From Planctomycetota bacterium (lineage in GTDB: Bacteria > Planctomycetota > UBA8742 > UBA2392), in the NCBI GenBank assembly GCA_016722065.1, contig JADKGX010000001.1, positions 1,116,001-1,180,000 on the forward strand: DNA of 64,000 bases. Direction: 5' to 3'. The notes under the pieces are model-generated. The model saw nothing but the letters and a program-made list of their open reading frames with translations. It had not been told where the DNA came from and did no database searches. Below are positions 47,377-55,430 of this stretch, one piece after another. Positions within the stretch are counted from its first letter, which is position 1, and each line of letters starts with the position of its first letter. The position numbers and the translations under genes were made by a program.

Positions 47377-47449
47377 GCGCAATGTGTGGCGATCAGCAAT
47401 GCCGACTTGCCCGATGGCGCTCGGCCGCAGCAAGCCACTGCCGTGGGCT

Positions 47450-48820
47450 TCAGGTGGCTGCTGGCAGGCTTAGGGTAACGGTGAAGCGACCTTGCGTGAC
47501 GCTGGCTTCGATGCTTCCGCCCATGGCCGTTGCCACGCGGCGGCAGATTGCCAGGCCCAGCCCGGCGTGGGCGCGTTCCGTGCGAGATTCGTCGCCGCGC
47601 CAGAAAGGGTCAAACACGCGTTTGGCTTGTTCGGGTGTCAGGTTGCAGCCGGTGTTGGCAATGCGCAGCACCACGTTGCCGGCCTGGTTTTCGGTTGCCA
47701 CATGAATCGAGCCGCCATCGTTGACGTACTCGGCGGCGTTTTCCAGCAGATTGGAAATCACGATCTGCAGGGTGTGGCGCTGGGCGTGAATCAGGCCTTG
47801 GGCGCGCAGGTCCCAGTCCATGGCCGCCTCTTTGCGCGTGGCCGCTCCGGCGAAAGCCTGCCATTGCTCGCGCAGCAGGTCGTGCAGATCCACGGGCTCG
47901 CGCTGGCCGGGCGTGTCGGTGCCGGCGGGGCGAGCCAGCAGCAGCAGGTTCTGCACAATCGCCTGCATGGAAACGGAGATGTCCAGGGCCGATTGCGCCA
48001 GCTTGCGGTGGTCCTCTGGTTCGCGCTGGCGTGACAGGGCCAGCTCCAGCTTGGCGCGAATGCCGGCCAAGGGCGTTCGCAGCTCATGGGCCGCGCCGGC
48101 GGCAAACTCCTTTTCGCGCCGCAGGGTGTCTTCCACTCGGGCCAGCAGGGCATTGAGCTGGTGAACCACGGGCTGCAACTCGCGCGGGGCGCCGCTGGCA
48201 TCCAGCGCGTGCAGCGTATCGACACGCAGGTTTTCAATTTGGGTCGCCACGCTGCGCAAGGGCCGCAAGGCCCCGGGCACAATCAGCGCAATCGCCAGCA
48301 GACTCAAACCCAGCGCGGCCAGCGCCGCCAGGGCAATCAGCCAGCGCGTGCGCGAAAGCGTGGCGTCCAAAGTGGAAGTAGATGCCGCAAGCACCAGCGT
48401 GACGGGCTGGGCGGTCTGGGTGGCCTCGGCGTCCTGGCGCGGGGCCACGCGCAGCACAGCGGCGCGTGCGCTGGCGCCGTCGGGCAGCTCAAAATCGACT
48501 ATCGCCTCGCCCGACGCGCCGGGCTGTGGCAGTTCCAGGCTGCGCAGGGCGCGCGAGCCCGCCAGAATGCTGCCATCGGGTTTTCGAATCAGAAACCACT
48601 GCGGAAGGTCGCGGCTTTCGCTGTCCCATTCAAATTGGTAGCCGTCTTCGTCGTACTCAATCAACGCCCCCAGCGTGCGGGCCTGGTCGGCCAGGGCCGC
48701 GTCGAAACGCAGAATCATGTCGCGCTGCACCAGGTAATCCAGCAGCACGCCGCAGCTGCCAGTCACCACCAGCGCACCCAGCAACGCACCCAGCATCAGC
48801 CTGCCGCGAAGGGATTTCAT
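47450..48820 (-). CDS. Sensor histidine kinase
   Basis: 456 residues. Transmembrane helices at about 8-30 and 160-182 flank a periplasmic sensor of ~130 residues, followed by HAMP, then the H-box FAAGAAHELRTPLAGIRAKL (about 244-263), N-box NLLENAAEYV and G boxes VFDPFWRG and AGLGLAICRR. It is of the EnvZ/QseC class. The start overlaps the response-regulator stop by four bases. It faces the C25-like gene tail-to-tail across 73 bases. Confidence 0.92.
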   Translation of the reverse strand: MKSLRGRLMLGALLGALVVTGSCGVLLDYLVQRDMILRFDAALADQARTLGALIEYDEDGYQFEWDSESRDLPQWFLIRKPDGSILAGSRALRSLELPQPGASGEAIVDFELPDGASARAAVLRVAPRQDAEATQTAQPVTLVLAASTSTLDATLSRTRWLIALAALAALGLSLLAIALIVPGALRPLRSVATQIENLRVDTLHALDASGAPRELQPVVHQLNALLARVEDTLRREKEFAAGAAHELRTPLAGIRAKLELALSRQREPEDHRKLAQSALDISVSMQAIVQNLLLLARPAGTDTPGQREPVDLHDLLREQWQAFAGAATRKEAAMDWDLRAQGLIHAQRHTLQIVISNLLENAAEYVNDGGSIHVATENQAGNVVLRIANTGCNLTPEQAKRVFDPFWRGDESRTERAHAGLGLAICRRVATAMGGSIEASVTQGRFTVTLSLPAAT

Positions 48821-49491
48821 GTTGCCTCCCCCAGCACATAGCCCTGCCCGCGCCGGGTGTGAATCAATGCGGCCTGGCCCTTGCCGTGCAGTTTCTTGCG
48901 CAGGTACCCAATGTAGACGTCCACCACGTTGCTGCCGGCCTCGGAGTGAAAGTCGTACACGTGTTCCCAGATCTCGGTGCGCGTCACCACCTGCCCTGCG
49001 CGCATGGCCATGTATTCCAGCAGTGCAAACTCTCGCGCCGTAAGGTCCACGGGTTTGCCGCCGCGCTTGACCTCATGCGAGGCCGTATCGATGCGCAAGT
49101 CAGCAATCCTGATTTCGGGGTTCTTGCGTCCGTAGCCACGCCGCACCAGCGCCCGGATGCGCGACAGCAGCTCAGGCATGGCAAAGGGTTTAATCAGGTA
49201 ATCGTCGGCACCTGCATCCAGCCCGCGCACGCGGTCGTCTACGCCGTCGCGCGCGGTCAACACCAGCACGTGGCTGGTCACGCCTTTGGCGCGGGCCTGG
49301 CGCAGCAGTTCCAGCCCGGGCAGCCCGGGCAGATTGAGGTCAAGAATGATCGCGTCGTAGGGGTTGGTGGTTGCGTACCACAGGCCTTCTTTGCCGTCGC
49401 CCGTGGCATCCACGGCAAAGCCTTCCTCAGACAGTGACTGGGCCACTGCTTCGCGTATCGGGGCGTAGTCTTCCACGATCAGAATGCGCAC
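48817..49491 (-). CDS. OmpR/PhoB-family response regulator
   Basis: 224 residues from GTG 49491 with GGAG five bases upstream. Receiver domain 1-120: acidic pair E7/D8, phosphoacceptor D51 (IILDLNLPG), K in YLIKPF. C-terminal winged helix about 125-222 (DLTAREFALLEYMAMRAGQV, VDVYIGYLRKKLHGKG, IHTRRGQGYVL). It pairs with the overlapping kinase gene and follows the PepSY-like gene by 63 bases. A matching direct-repeat box lies upstream of the PepSY-like gene. Confidence 0.93.
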   Translation of the reverse strand: MRILIVEDYAPIREAVAQSLSEEGFAVDATGDGKEGLWYATTNPYDAIILDLNLPGLPGLELLRQARAKGVTSHVLVLTARDGVDDRVRGLDAGADDYLIKPFAMPELLSRIRALVRRGYGRKNPEIRIADLRIDTASHEVKRGGKPVDLTAREFALLEYMAMRAGQVVTRTEIWEHVYDFHSEAGSNVVDVYIGYLRKKLHGKGQAALIHTRRGQGYVLGEAT

Positions 49492-49554
49492 GGGGTCTCC
49501 GCCAGGCGGGCGGGTGCACGCTGGGTGCACCCGCGCCTGTTGCATGGGCCGGGC

Positions 49555-50169
49555 TTAGTCGTCGTCGTCTTCTTCGCCATCTTCGTGGTCGTCATCGTCT
49601 TCTTCGCCGTCGTCGTCGTCGGCGTCATGGCCTTTGCCTTCTTCGGCGTCGTCATCGTCGTCGTCGGCCTGGACCTTGCCCTCGCCATCCAGCAGCAGGG
49701 TCTTGAGTTCCTTGCCGTCCTTGCTTGCTGTGGCTTCAAACAGTGTCTTGGTACCTTCGGTGATCTTGACCCATTCCAGCTTGGCGCCTTCCGGTGCAGC
49801 TTTCTTGGCGGCGTCCTGCACAGTTTGGGGCACATCCTTGGCATCGACATCGTCTTCGGACTTCAGCACTTTGCCTTCGGCTGAAACAACCACTTCGTGG
49901 TCCTTGCTGTCGGCGGTCCATTCGGCCTTGTAGGTCTTTGCGTCCTTCTTGCCCTTTTCAACCAGCTTGGTCAGCTTGTTGTCGCCAGCCAGTTTGGTGA
50001 TGGCCGTCTTTGCGGCCTCGGGCAGCTTGTCCAGCGTGAGTGCTTCTTTCTTTTCCGGCTTGGCTTCTGCCTTTTTGGGTTCGGCCTTTGGTTCGGCCTT
50101 GGGCGCGTCCTGCGCCGCAAGCCCGGTGGCGCCCAGCGCCAGAACCAGTGCCAGCATCCAGTTTCTCAT
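49555..50169 (-). CDS. PepSY-like exported acidic protein
   Basis: 204 residues from ATG 50169 (GGAG upstream). Signal peptide 1-20 (MLALVLALGATGLAAQ). A Lys/Glu/Ala/Pro-rich spacer follows, then two PepSY-like units (about 45-165: KLPEAAKTAITKLAGDN ... DAKTYKAEWTADSKDHEVVV, KVLKSED; then VPQTVQDAAKKAAPEGAKLE). The last ~35 residues are almost wholly Asp/Glu, which would bind cations. Small PepSY proteins next to two-component systems are common and often regulate or are regulated by the kinase. It is first in the PepSY-RR-HK operon. Confidence 0.75.
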   Translation of the reverse strand: MRNWMLALVLALGATGLAAQDAPKAEPKAEPKKAEAKPEKKEALTLDKLPEAAKTAITKLAGDNKLTKLVEKGKKDAKTYKAEWTADSKDHEVVVSAEGKVLKSEDDVDAKDVPQTVQDAAKKAAPEGAKLEWVKITEGTKTLFEATASKDGKELKTLLLDGEGKVQADDDDDDAEEGKGHDADDDDGEEDDDDHEDGEEDDDD

Positions 50170-50204
50170 GACTTCTCCTTGGGTTCGTTGGAACAACGCG
50201 CGCA

Positions 50205-50237
50205 AGCATAGGGCGGCAGCATGAGAGCAACGTGAGA
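50205..50237 (-). promoter_or_regulatory. Promoter with PhoB-type direct-repeat box
   Basis: On the minus strand TCTCACG and TCTCATG are separated by four bases (50237-50220), an 11-base period as in OmpR/PhoB-family binding boxes. Nine bases further comes the -10 candidate TATGCT (50210-50205), the spacing expected when such a box replaces the -35. It lies 35-70 bases upstream of the PepSY-like gene. Autoregulation by the response regulator of the same operon is inferred. Confidence 0.5.
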
Positions 50238-50290
50238 ACCACAGAATTCCAGCAACCCGCCCCGGAACAGCAAGCGGCGCGGCGCGCGGG

Positions 50291-50824
50291 CTAGCTCTCG
50301 GCCCTGCTGTCTGCGTACAGCTTCATGCTGCGCAGGATTTCGGCGTGGGCGGCGTCGCGGCCTTGCCAGCCGATTACCTTGGTGCGCTGGCCTTCGAGGT
50401 CTTTGTAGACCTCAAAAAAGTGGGCGACTTCGCGCAGAAAATGCGGTTGCAGGTCCTTGAGATCGTGCCAGGTGGAAAACAACGGATCGTTCAGCGGAAC
50501 GCACAGCACTTTGTCGTCTTTGTCGCCGCGATCGAGCATGCCGAAAAGTCCGATCGGCCGCACAGTCAAAACACAGCCCGGAAAGGTTGGTTCGGTAACG
50601 ATGGTCAGGTGATCCAGCGGGTCGCCGTCGTCGTGAAGCGTGCGCGGGATGATGCCGTAGTCGCCGGGGTAGACCAGCGACGAATACAGCACGCGATCCA
50701 GCTTGATAAACCCGCCGGCCTTGTCGATTTCGTACTTGTTGCGCGAGCCCTTGGGAATTTCCACCACCGCATGGAGAAGCTCCGGCGGCTTGGGGCCAAC
50801 TTCAAGATCGTGCCAGAAGTGCAT
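50291..50824 (-). CDS. ppa: Inorganic pyrophosphatase
   Basis: 177 residues, the usual family-I length. Active-site residues are in place: VEIPKGSRNKYEID (Lys, Glu), YPGDYGIIPRT (Asp/Tyr), DDGDPLDHL with the D-x-x-D-P-x-D type metal site, and DKDDKVLCVP. It hydrolyses PPi in the cytoplasm and drives biosynthesis. The gene stands alone; the AT-poor gap upstream (50825-51039) carries hairpins rather than a clear promoter. Confidence 0.95.
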   Translation of the reverse strand: MHFWHDLEVGPKPPELLHAVVEIPKGSRNKYEIDKAGGFIKLDRVLYSSLVYPGDYGIIPRTLHDDGDPLDHLTIVTEPTFPGCVLTVRPIGLFGMLDRGDKDDKVLCVPLNDPLFSTWHDLKDLQPHFLREVAHFFEVYKDLEGQRTKVIGWQGRDAAHAEILRSMKLYADSRAES

Positions 50825-50970
50825 GGCAGCAGGTTAGCGCCGCGCCGTGAAAACAGGAGCCCGAAGCAGTTCCGCAGGAACGAACCTGAGCGAAGCGCAG
50901 CTTCGCCAAGGATGCGAGGGGTGCCGTTTGTCCGGACGACCGCTCCGGTATCGAGTGCCAAGGTAGCGCC

Positions 50971-51009
50971 GACAATCCTGTCGGCACCGCAAGGCCCGAC
51001 AGGATTGTC
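50971..51009. repeat. Long perfect hairpin between gltS-like gene and ppa
   Basis: GACAATCCTGTCGG and CCGACAGGATTGTC pair over 14 bases around an 11-base loop. No T-run follows on the minus strand, so it may be a REP-type element or a factor-assisted terminator for the glutamate-synthase-like gene that ends 31 bases upstream. A smaller hairpin (GCGAAGC with GCTTCGC) lies near 50893-50909. Confidence 0.6.
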
Positions 51010-51039
51010 GTGCCCACCCACGATTTGCCTTTGGCAACG

Positions 51040-52551
51040 CTAGTTCGTGCTCACCGGTTCGCGGCGGATGATTCTGGTTTCCCTAAACGCCTTCATGGTG
51101 GTCGGGTAGATTTCGGTCAGTGCCACTCGCCGGCCGGGTTCCACGATCATGCTCATGTGTTTGCGTGTGATCTCGTTGGGGTGCTTCAGCCCCAGTGCTC
51201 GCACGATCATCATCACGTCGTGGTGCACGGCCTTCATATAGTTAGCCACCCGCACACTCTTGTCTGTGGGGTCCAGGCCGCGTTGCAGCCACCAATGCTG
51301 CGTCGCCACGCCCGTGGGGCAATGGTTGGTGTTGCATTGCAGCGCCTGGATGCAGCCCAGCGCGAACATGAACCCGCGCGCAATGTGGCACAAATCAGCG
51401 CCCAGGCCCAAGGCGATGCAGGCCTCCGCTCCGCTGACAATTCGGCCCGAGCCAATGATCTTCACTTTTTCGCGTGCGCCGGTTTCGCGCAGAAGGTTGT
51501 CGGCAAGCGCCAGCGCTTCCTGCAGGCTGATGCCCATGTGGTCAGCCAGGCTCAAGGGTGCGGCACCAGTGCCGCCTTCGGCGCCGTCGATGATGATGAA
51601 GTCAGGCCCGTCATCATGGGCCGCAATGTATTGGCCGACTTCGCGAATGAATTCCTCGCCACCCAGCACGCACTTGAAGCCTGTGGGCTTGCCGCCACTG
51701 AGGTCGCGCAGCTTGTTCACAAAGCGCATCAGGCCTGCCACATCGTTGAACTCGGCGTGGCAGTTGGGGCTGTGGCAATCCTGCCCCATCGGAATGCCGC
51801 GAATGGCCGAAATCTCGGCCGTTACTTTTTCTTTGGGCAGCACGCCGCCCTTGCCGGGCTTGGCACCCTGGGCCAGCTTGATGTAGACGCATTTGATCTG
51901 GTCTTTGGTGGCCACAGCGCGAAAGGCTTCTTCGCTGAAGGTGCCGTCGGGGTTGCGGCAGCCGAACTTGCCCGGGCCAACCTGATAGAAAATGTCGCCC
52001 CCGCCATCGAGGTGATAGGGGCTGACCGAGCCCTCGCCGGTGCTCATATACCCGCCGGCCAGCTTGGCCCCGCGCGAAAGTGCCGTCACGGCGTTGCGGC
52101 TGAGGGCGCCAAAGCTCATGCCACTGATGTTGGCGATGTACTTCACGGCATAGGGTTTGGCCCGGTTGGGGCCAAGTACCACGGGGTCCATGTCGTCGCT
52201 GGCGTGCAGGTCCGGCGTGGGAAAAGCCGCGGGGTTGAACTTGATCAACCCGGGGGCGTCCTGGTCCAGTTGTGTTCCAAAGGGCACGGTGTTGCTGAGT
52301 TTCTTGGCCGCGCGATAGACCCAGGAGCGCTGCAAGCGCGTAAACGGGCGCTCCGTCAGGTCACTGGTGACAATGTACTGCCGCAGCGGCGGGCCCAGCT
52401 TTTCAAACAGATAGCGAAAGCGCCCGAAGAACGGAATCGTGCGCATGACCGAGTGCTTCTTTTGAAAGACATCAATCACCGTGCTGACCAGGGCGATCAC
52501 GGCCAGGGCAATCAAGACCCAAACCCACCAGGACAAGTGTTGATACCACAT
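51040..52551 (-). CDS. FMN-binding glutamate-synthase-like protein, membrane-anchored
   Basis: 503 residues. One N-terminal transmembrane helix (about 8-27, WWVWVLIALAVIALVSTVID), then the FMN/2-oxoglutarate TIM-barrel of glutamate synthase: ISGMSFGALSRNAVTALSRG, STGEGSVSPYHLDGGGDIFY, FIIIDGAEGGTGAAPLSLAD, and the Fe-S cluster motif C-x5-C-x4-C in CIQALQCNTNHCP. The glutaminase domain of GltB is missing, as in stand-alone archaeal-type GltS proteins. The true substrate may be ammonia plus 2-oxoglutarate or another alpha-amino/imino pair. Confidence 0.88.
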   Translation of the reverse strand: MWYQHLSWWVWVLIALAVIALVSTVIDVFQKKHSVMRTIPFFGRFRYLFEKLGPPLRQYIVTSDLTERPFTRLQRSWVYRAAKKLSNTVPFGTQLDQDAPGLIKFNPAAFPTPDLHASDDMDPVVLGPNRAKPYAVKYIANISGMSFGALSRNAVTALSRGAKLAGGYMSTGEGSVSPYHLDGGGDIFYQVGPGKFGCRNPDGTFSEEAFRAVATKDQIKCVYIKLAQGAKPGKGGVLPKEKVTAEISAIRGIPMGQDCHSPNCHAEFNDVAGLMRFVNKLRDLSGGKPTGFKCVLGGEEFIREVGQYIAAHDDGPDFIIIDGAEGGTGAAPLSLADHMGISLQEALALADNLLRETGAREKVKIIGSGRIVSGAEACIALGLGADLCHIARGFMFALGCIQALQCNTNHCPTGVATQHWWLQRGLDPTDKSVRVANYMKAVHHDVMMIVRALGLKHPNEITRKHMSMIVEPGRRVALTEIYPTTMKAFRETRIIRREPVSTN

Positions 52552-52673
52552 AAGGGACTCCGCGCCTGAACGGGCAGAGTCTAGCCATCAACGACGCTCA
52601 GTGGGTGTGTTTCCTGCGCGGCTTTGCCGGCGCAAGGCCGCAATCGCCCGAACCCTCGGGCGGCTGTGCGATG

Positions 52674-53081
52674 TCACTTGCGGACGCGCTCGACGTTTTC
52701 GGCCAAGGCGGCCGACACCAGCTTGACCAGCTCCTGATGCTCAAAGGGCTTGGCCAGAAAAGCGTACATGCCCTGCATGACCGCCCGTTCGAGTTCCTGG
52801 GTGCGAATGTGGCCGGTCAGCAAAATCGCCGGGGTGGCGCGGTGGCTGGCACTCAAGCGCAGTTGCGAGATCAACTCAATGCCCGTGCCGTCGGCAAGCT
52901 CGTAGGCCGCAATCACGACATCCGGAATCGCCTGACGCAAAACTGCCTGGGCGGCCTGCAACCCGGAAACAGCCAGGCAAATCGCCCCGAGTTCTTCGAC
53001 CAATGTGCGAATCGTCGCAACAGTGACGGGGTCGCTTTCGACGACCAGAATGATGGCGGGATTGCTGTTGGGTGCTGCCAT
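52674..53081 (-). CDS. Single-domain receiver protein lacking the phosphoacceptor Asp
   Basis: 135 residues. The CheY-like fold is clear (AIILVVESDPVTVATIRTLV; ILLTGHIRTQELERAV; MYAFLAKPFEHQELVKLV). The residue that should be the phosphorylated Asp is A59 (P-D-V-V-I-A-A-Y), and the acidic pair is reduced to E15-S16-D17; the Thr and Lys (AKPF) are kept. It therefore cannot be phosphorylated in the normal way and is best read as a pseudo-receiver working by protein contact. No output domain and no adjacent kinase. Confidence 0.8.
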   Translation of the reverse strand: MAAPNSNPAIILVVESDPVTVATIRTLVEELGAICLAVSGLQAAQAVLRQAIPDVVIAAYELADGTGIELISQLRLSASHRATPAILLTGHIRTQELERAVMQGMYAFLAKPFEHQELVKLVSAALAENVERVRK

Positions 53082-53328
53082 TAAGCGTCCTCAATCAAGC
53101 GTCGGGATGATCGCAAATTCCTACACGCTGTCTACAAAAGTTGGGGGATTCGAGGCAAAATTCGGGCAGGTTTTTTCTAACTGACTAGTTGCTAAATCGT
53201 TGACGCATAGCGCTTTGGATGCCGACCGACCACTACAAAAGCCTTGCTCTCAGGCGGTCCTGGGCCCGTTTTGGCGCTCAAACCACTATCGAACGCTGTG
53301 CAATATTGTGTCAGGGCTGTTGTTGGCC

Positions 53329-53359
53329 CCAGCAGGGGCCAAAATTCTGCCCCTGCTGG
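53329..53359. terminator. Hairpin downstream of the aromatic operon
   Basis: CCAGCAGGGGC and GCCCCTGCTGG pair over 11 bases with a nine-base loop, 14 bases after the stop of the chorismate mutase-DAHP synthase gene. A weak T-run follows on the plus strand only, so it may protect the 3' end or stop read-through rather than act as a classic minus-strand terminator. The rest of 53082-53328 shows no gene. Confidence 0.5.
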
Positions 53360-53372
53360 CTTTCCACACTCC

Positions 53373-54518
53373 TTAGCGCCTGGTTGGCAACTGCTGCAAT
53401 TCCTCGGTGATCTGCATCAGTTGTCCCGGCGACAGCGCCTGGCGTTTGTCGCACAGGGCCTGGTCGCGGCAGGGGTGCATTTCCACGATCACGGCTTGTG
53501 CACCGCAGGCGTGGGCGGCACGGCACAGGGGCATGATCCATTCATGCCGGCCTGCTGCGTGGCTTGGATCCACCATGACCGGCAAATGGGTCATGCCGCG
53601 CAGCGCCACGACACTTGACAAGTCAAGGGTATTGCGGGTTTCGCGCTCGAACGTGCGGATTCCGCGTTCGCACAGCACAACCTTCGGGTTGCCCGCCAGC
53701 AGCAGGTACTCCGCGGCGCACAGCCATTCGCGAATCGTGGCGCTGGCCCCGCGCTTTAGCATGACCGGACGGCCCGTTTGCGCACAGGCCCGCAGCAGCG
53801 GCACATTCTGCATGTTGCGCGCCCCCACCTGCAGCATGTCGGCGTGCTGCGCCACGGTGGCGGCATCGGCCGGGTCAGTTACTTCCGTAACAATCGCCAT
53901 GCCGCGCGCGTGGGCGGCATCCGCCAGCCACTGCAAGCCCTGCAGGCCAAGACCCTGAAACTCGTAGGGGCTGGTGCGTGGCTTGAAGGCGCCGCCGCGC
54001 ATGATGCGCACGCCACAGGCGCGTGCGTGGTCCGCGGCCTGTTCAATCTGTTGCTGGGTCTCAACGGCACAGGGGCCGGCAATCACCTCAAACAGGCCGC
54101 CGCCAAGCTGGGCCTCGCCCACGGTCACCACTGTAGGACCGCGGCCGGGCTCGAGGCGCGCAAGGCGAAACGACTCGCTGTCTGGGGGCGTGGTTGCCAC
54201 CGTTTCGGCGGGGCCCTGGGGCATCTGCTGGGCAAAGCTGCCCCGGGTAAGCAGCCCCATCAGTTGCCGGGCCAGCCCGTCGCCAAGGCCAAGCTTACGG
54301 GCCTGTTGCCGCAGTTGTTGCGCCTTGGCGTTTTCGCGGTTGGCGTCAAACACTGGCTTGCCCGCCGCCCGCTTTGCCAGGCCGATATCGCGGGCCAATG
54401 CGGCCCGCCTGGCCAGCAGGCCCAAAAGGTCGGCATCAATGTCGTCAATGCCTGCGCGCAACGCGCCAAAGACAAGGGCGTCGTCGGTTGCAGGCGGTGT
54501 AATGGTTTGCGTTGTCAT
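53373..54518 (-). CDS. Bifunctional chorismate mutase / DAHP synthase
   Basis: 381 residues. Residues about 18-95 form an AroQ-type chorismate mutase (GIDDIDADLLGLLARRAALA, and K-R-A-A-G-K-P-V). About 130-375 is a type I-beta DAHP synthase with the metal ligands Cys (VIAGPCAVE), His (VMVDPSHAAG), Glu (VEMHP) and Asp (ALCDKRQAL), plus FKPRTSPY and LKRGASATI. It condenses PEP and erythrose-4-phosphate, and the mutase part usually confers allosteric control by chorismate or prephenate. It follows prephenate dehydratase by 52 bases in one operon under attenuator control. Confidence 0.92.
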   Translation of the reverse strand: MTTQTITPPATDDALVFGALRAGIDDIDADLLGLLARRAALARDIGLAKRAAGKPVFDANRENAKAQQLRQQARKLGLGDGLARQLMGLLTRGSFAQQMPQGPAETVATTPPDSESFRLARLEPGRGPTVVTVGEAQLGGGLFEVIAGPCAVETQQQIEQAADHARACGVRIMRGGAFKPRTSPYEFQGLGLQGLQWLADAAHARGMAIVTEVTDPADAATVAQHADMLQVGARNMQNVPLLRACAQTGRPVMLKRGASATIREWLCAAEYLLLAGNPKVVLCERGIRTFERETRNTLDLSSVVALRGMTHLPVMVDPSHAAGRHEWIMPLCRAAHACGAQAVIVEMHPCRDQALCDKRQALSPGQLMQITEELQQLPTRR

Positions 54519-54570
54519 GACAAAGTCTTTCTGCGCCTTGGGGCGCGGTTTGGTTTTTCAGGTGTGGCGT

Positions 54571-55182
54571 TTACGCCCCGGCCCGTGCCAGTTGCCGCTT
54601 GATGTGCTGGGCGCGGCCATCGGCCCTTGCCAGCAACCGAAAGCGGGTGCGGTTCTCGGGGTCGTCCTGCAGCGGTCCGGCAAGGCAATACAGGCCCGTG
54701 GCCTCGCCGATGCCCTTGGGCCCCAGGATTGCGGCCCCGCTTCTAAATCGCACCGCTTGCGCAACCTGGCGGGCACCGTCATCCACGGCCTGCACTGCAA
54801 GGCCGCACCCGGCCAGCCAGCGGCCGCACTGGGCAATCACCTGGGGGTGGGCCATTACTTCACGCAGGTCCGCCATGCGCCAACCCGGCGCGGCCATCAA
54901 CCAGTGTTCGATGCGCAGGGTGATTTCTTCCAGCGCGACCAGCTTCCACAGGCGAATGCTGCGCAGGGCCGGTGCGATATCGCCGGTGCTGCTGTTGTGA
55001 ACGGGCAGAATCGCCAGGTCAACCTGGCCGCTTGCAAGGTTTGCCGCGGCCTCGGCAAAGCTTGCAAAGGGCCAGCCGAAGAAGGCGTCATGCAGCAGTG
55101 TCAGGCCGGCGCGTTCGCTGTTGCAGCCCGGCCCGCCCTGATAGGCGACTCGCAAAGGCGGTTCAGATGGTTCGGTTTTCAT
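54571..55182 (-). CDS. pheA: Prephenate dehydratase without ACT domain
   Basis: 203 residues. Family motifs: VAYQGGPGCNSERAG, FAEAAANLASGQVDLAILPV-HNSSTGD, LREVMAHPQVIAQCGRWL, GAAILGPKGIGEATGLYCL and ENRTRFRLL, which keeps the catalytic Thr-Arg-Phe. The usual C-terminal ACT domain (phenylalanine feedback) is missing; the frame ends ~15 residues after TRF. Loss of allosteric inhibition is compensated, by inference, by the transcriptional attenuator just upstream. It converts prephenate to phenylpyruvate. Confidence 0.9.
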   Translation of the reverse strand: MKTEPSEPPLRVAYQGGPGCNSERAGLTLLHDAFFGWPFASFAEAAANLASGQVDLAILPVHNSSTGDIAPALRSIRLWKLVALEEITLRIEHWLMAAPGWRMADLREVMAHPQVIAQCGRWLAGCGLAVQAVDDGARQVAQAVRFRSGAAILGPKGIGEATGLYCLAGPLQDDPENRTRFRLLARADGRAQHIKRQLARAGA

Positions 55183-55208
55183 GGTCTGGGTGTCCTGAAA
55201 CGTTGTGT

Positions 55209-55241
55209 GAAAATGAAAAGGGCCCGCGATTTCGCGGGCCC
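55209..55241 (-). terminator. Attenuator terminator of the pheA operon
   Basis: On the minus strand GGGCCCGCGA and TCGCGGGCCC pair over ten bases with a tiny loop, followed by TTTTCATTTT. It lies between the leader peptide and pheA (27 bases before the pheA start). A leader segment (minus-strand CGCGGGCC at 55287-55280) is complementary to the 5' arm of this hairpin, so terminator and antiterminator are mutually exclusive. Confidence 0.85.
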
Positions 55242-55265
55242 CGGTGAGTTCGACATGTGGATCGA

Positions 55266-55337
55266 TCAGTCGAAACGCCGGCCCGCGCCCATGGGATAGG
55301 CGAAGACAAGCGTAAAGATCGACTGGTTCTGTTTCAT
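55266..55337 (-). CDS. Leader peptide of the aromatic (phe/tyr) attenuator
   Basis: 23-codon frame from ATG 55337 to TGA 55266: it begins MKQNQSIF, continues TLVFAYPM and ends GAGRRFD. Phe occurs at positions 8, 12 and 22 and Tyr at 14. It has no ribosome-binding site, but a strong promoter places the transcript start only a few bases before the ATG, so translation is probably leaderless. The 5' segment CAGTCGA (codons 5-7) can pair with TCGACTG at the stop codon. Ribosome stalling at Phe/Tyr codons would free the antiterminator strand. The layout is that of classical pheL/trpL attenuation. Confidence 0.75.
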   Translation of the reverse strand: MKQNQSIFTLVFAYPMGAGRRFD

Positions 55338-55346
55338 GGCGCGCAG

Positions 55347-55375
55347 AAGGTATCGGCCACGGCTTGACGTGTCAA
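55347..55375 (-). promoter_or_regulatory. Sigma-70 promoter of the pheA operon
   Basis: Minus-strand TTGACA (55375-55370), 17-base spacer, TACCTT (55352-55347). The -35 is consensus. Initiation about seven bases later would fall 2-4 bases before the leader-peptide ATG at 55337. Confidence 0.8.
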
Positions 55376-55430
55376 GAACACAACCGCAATCACATGCGCG
55401 AAATCGCTTCAGGTTTGAAGCACCCGGCCG

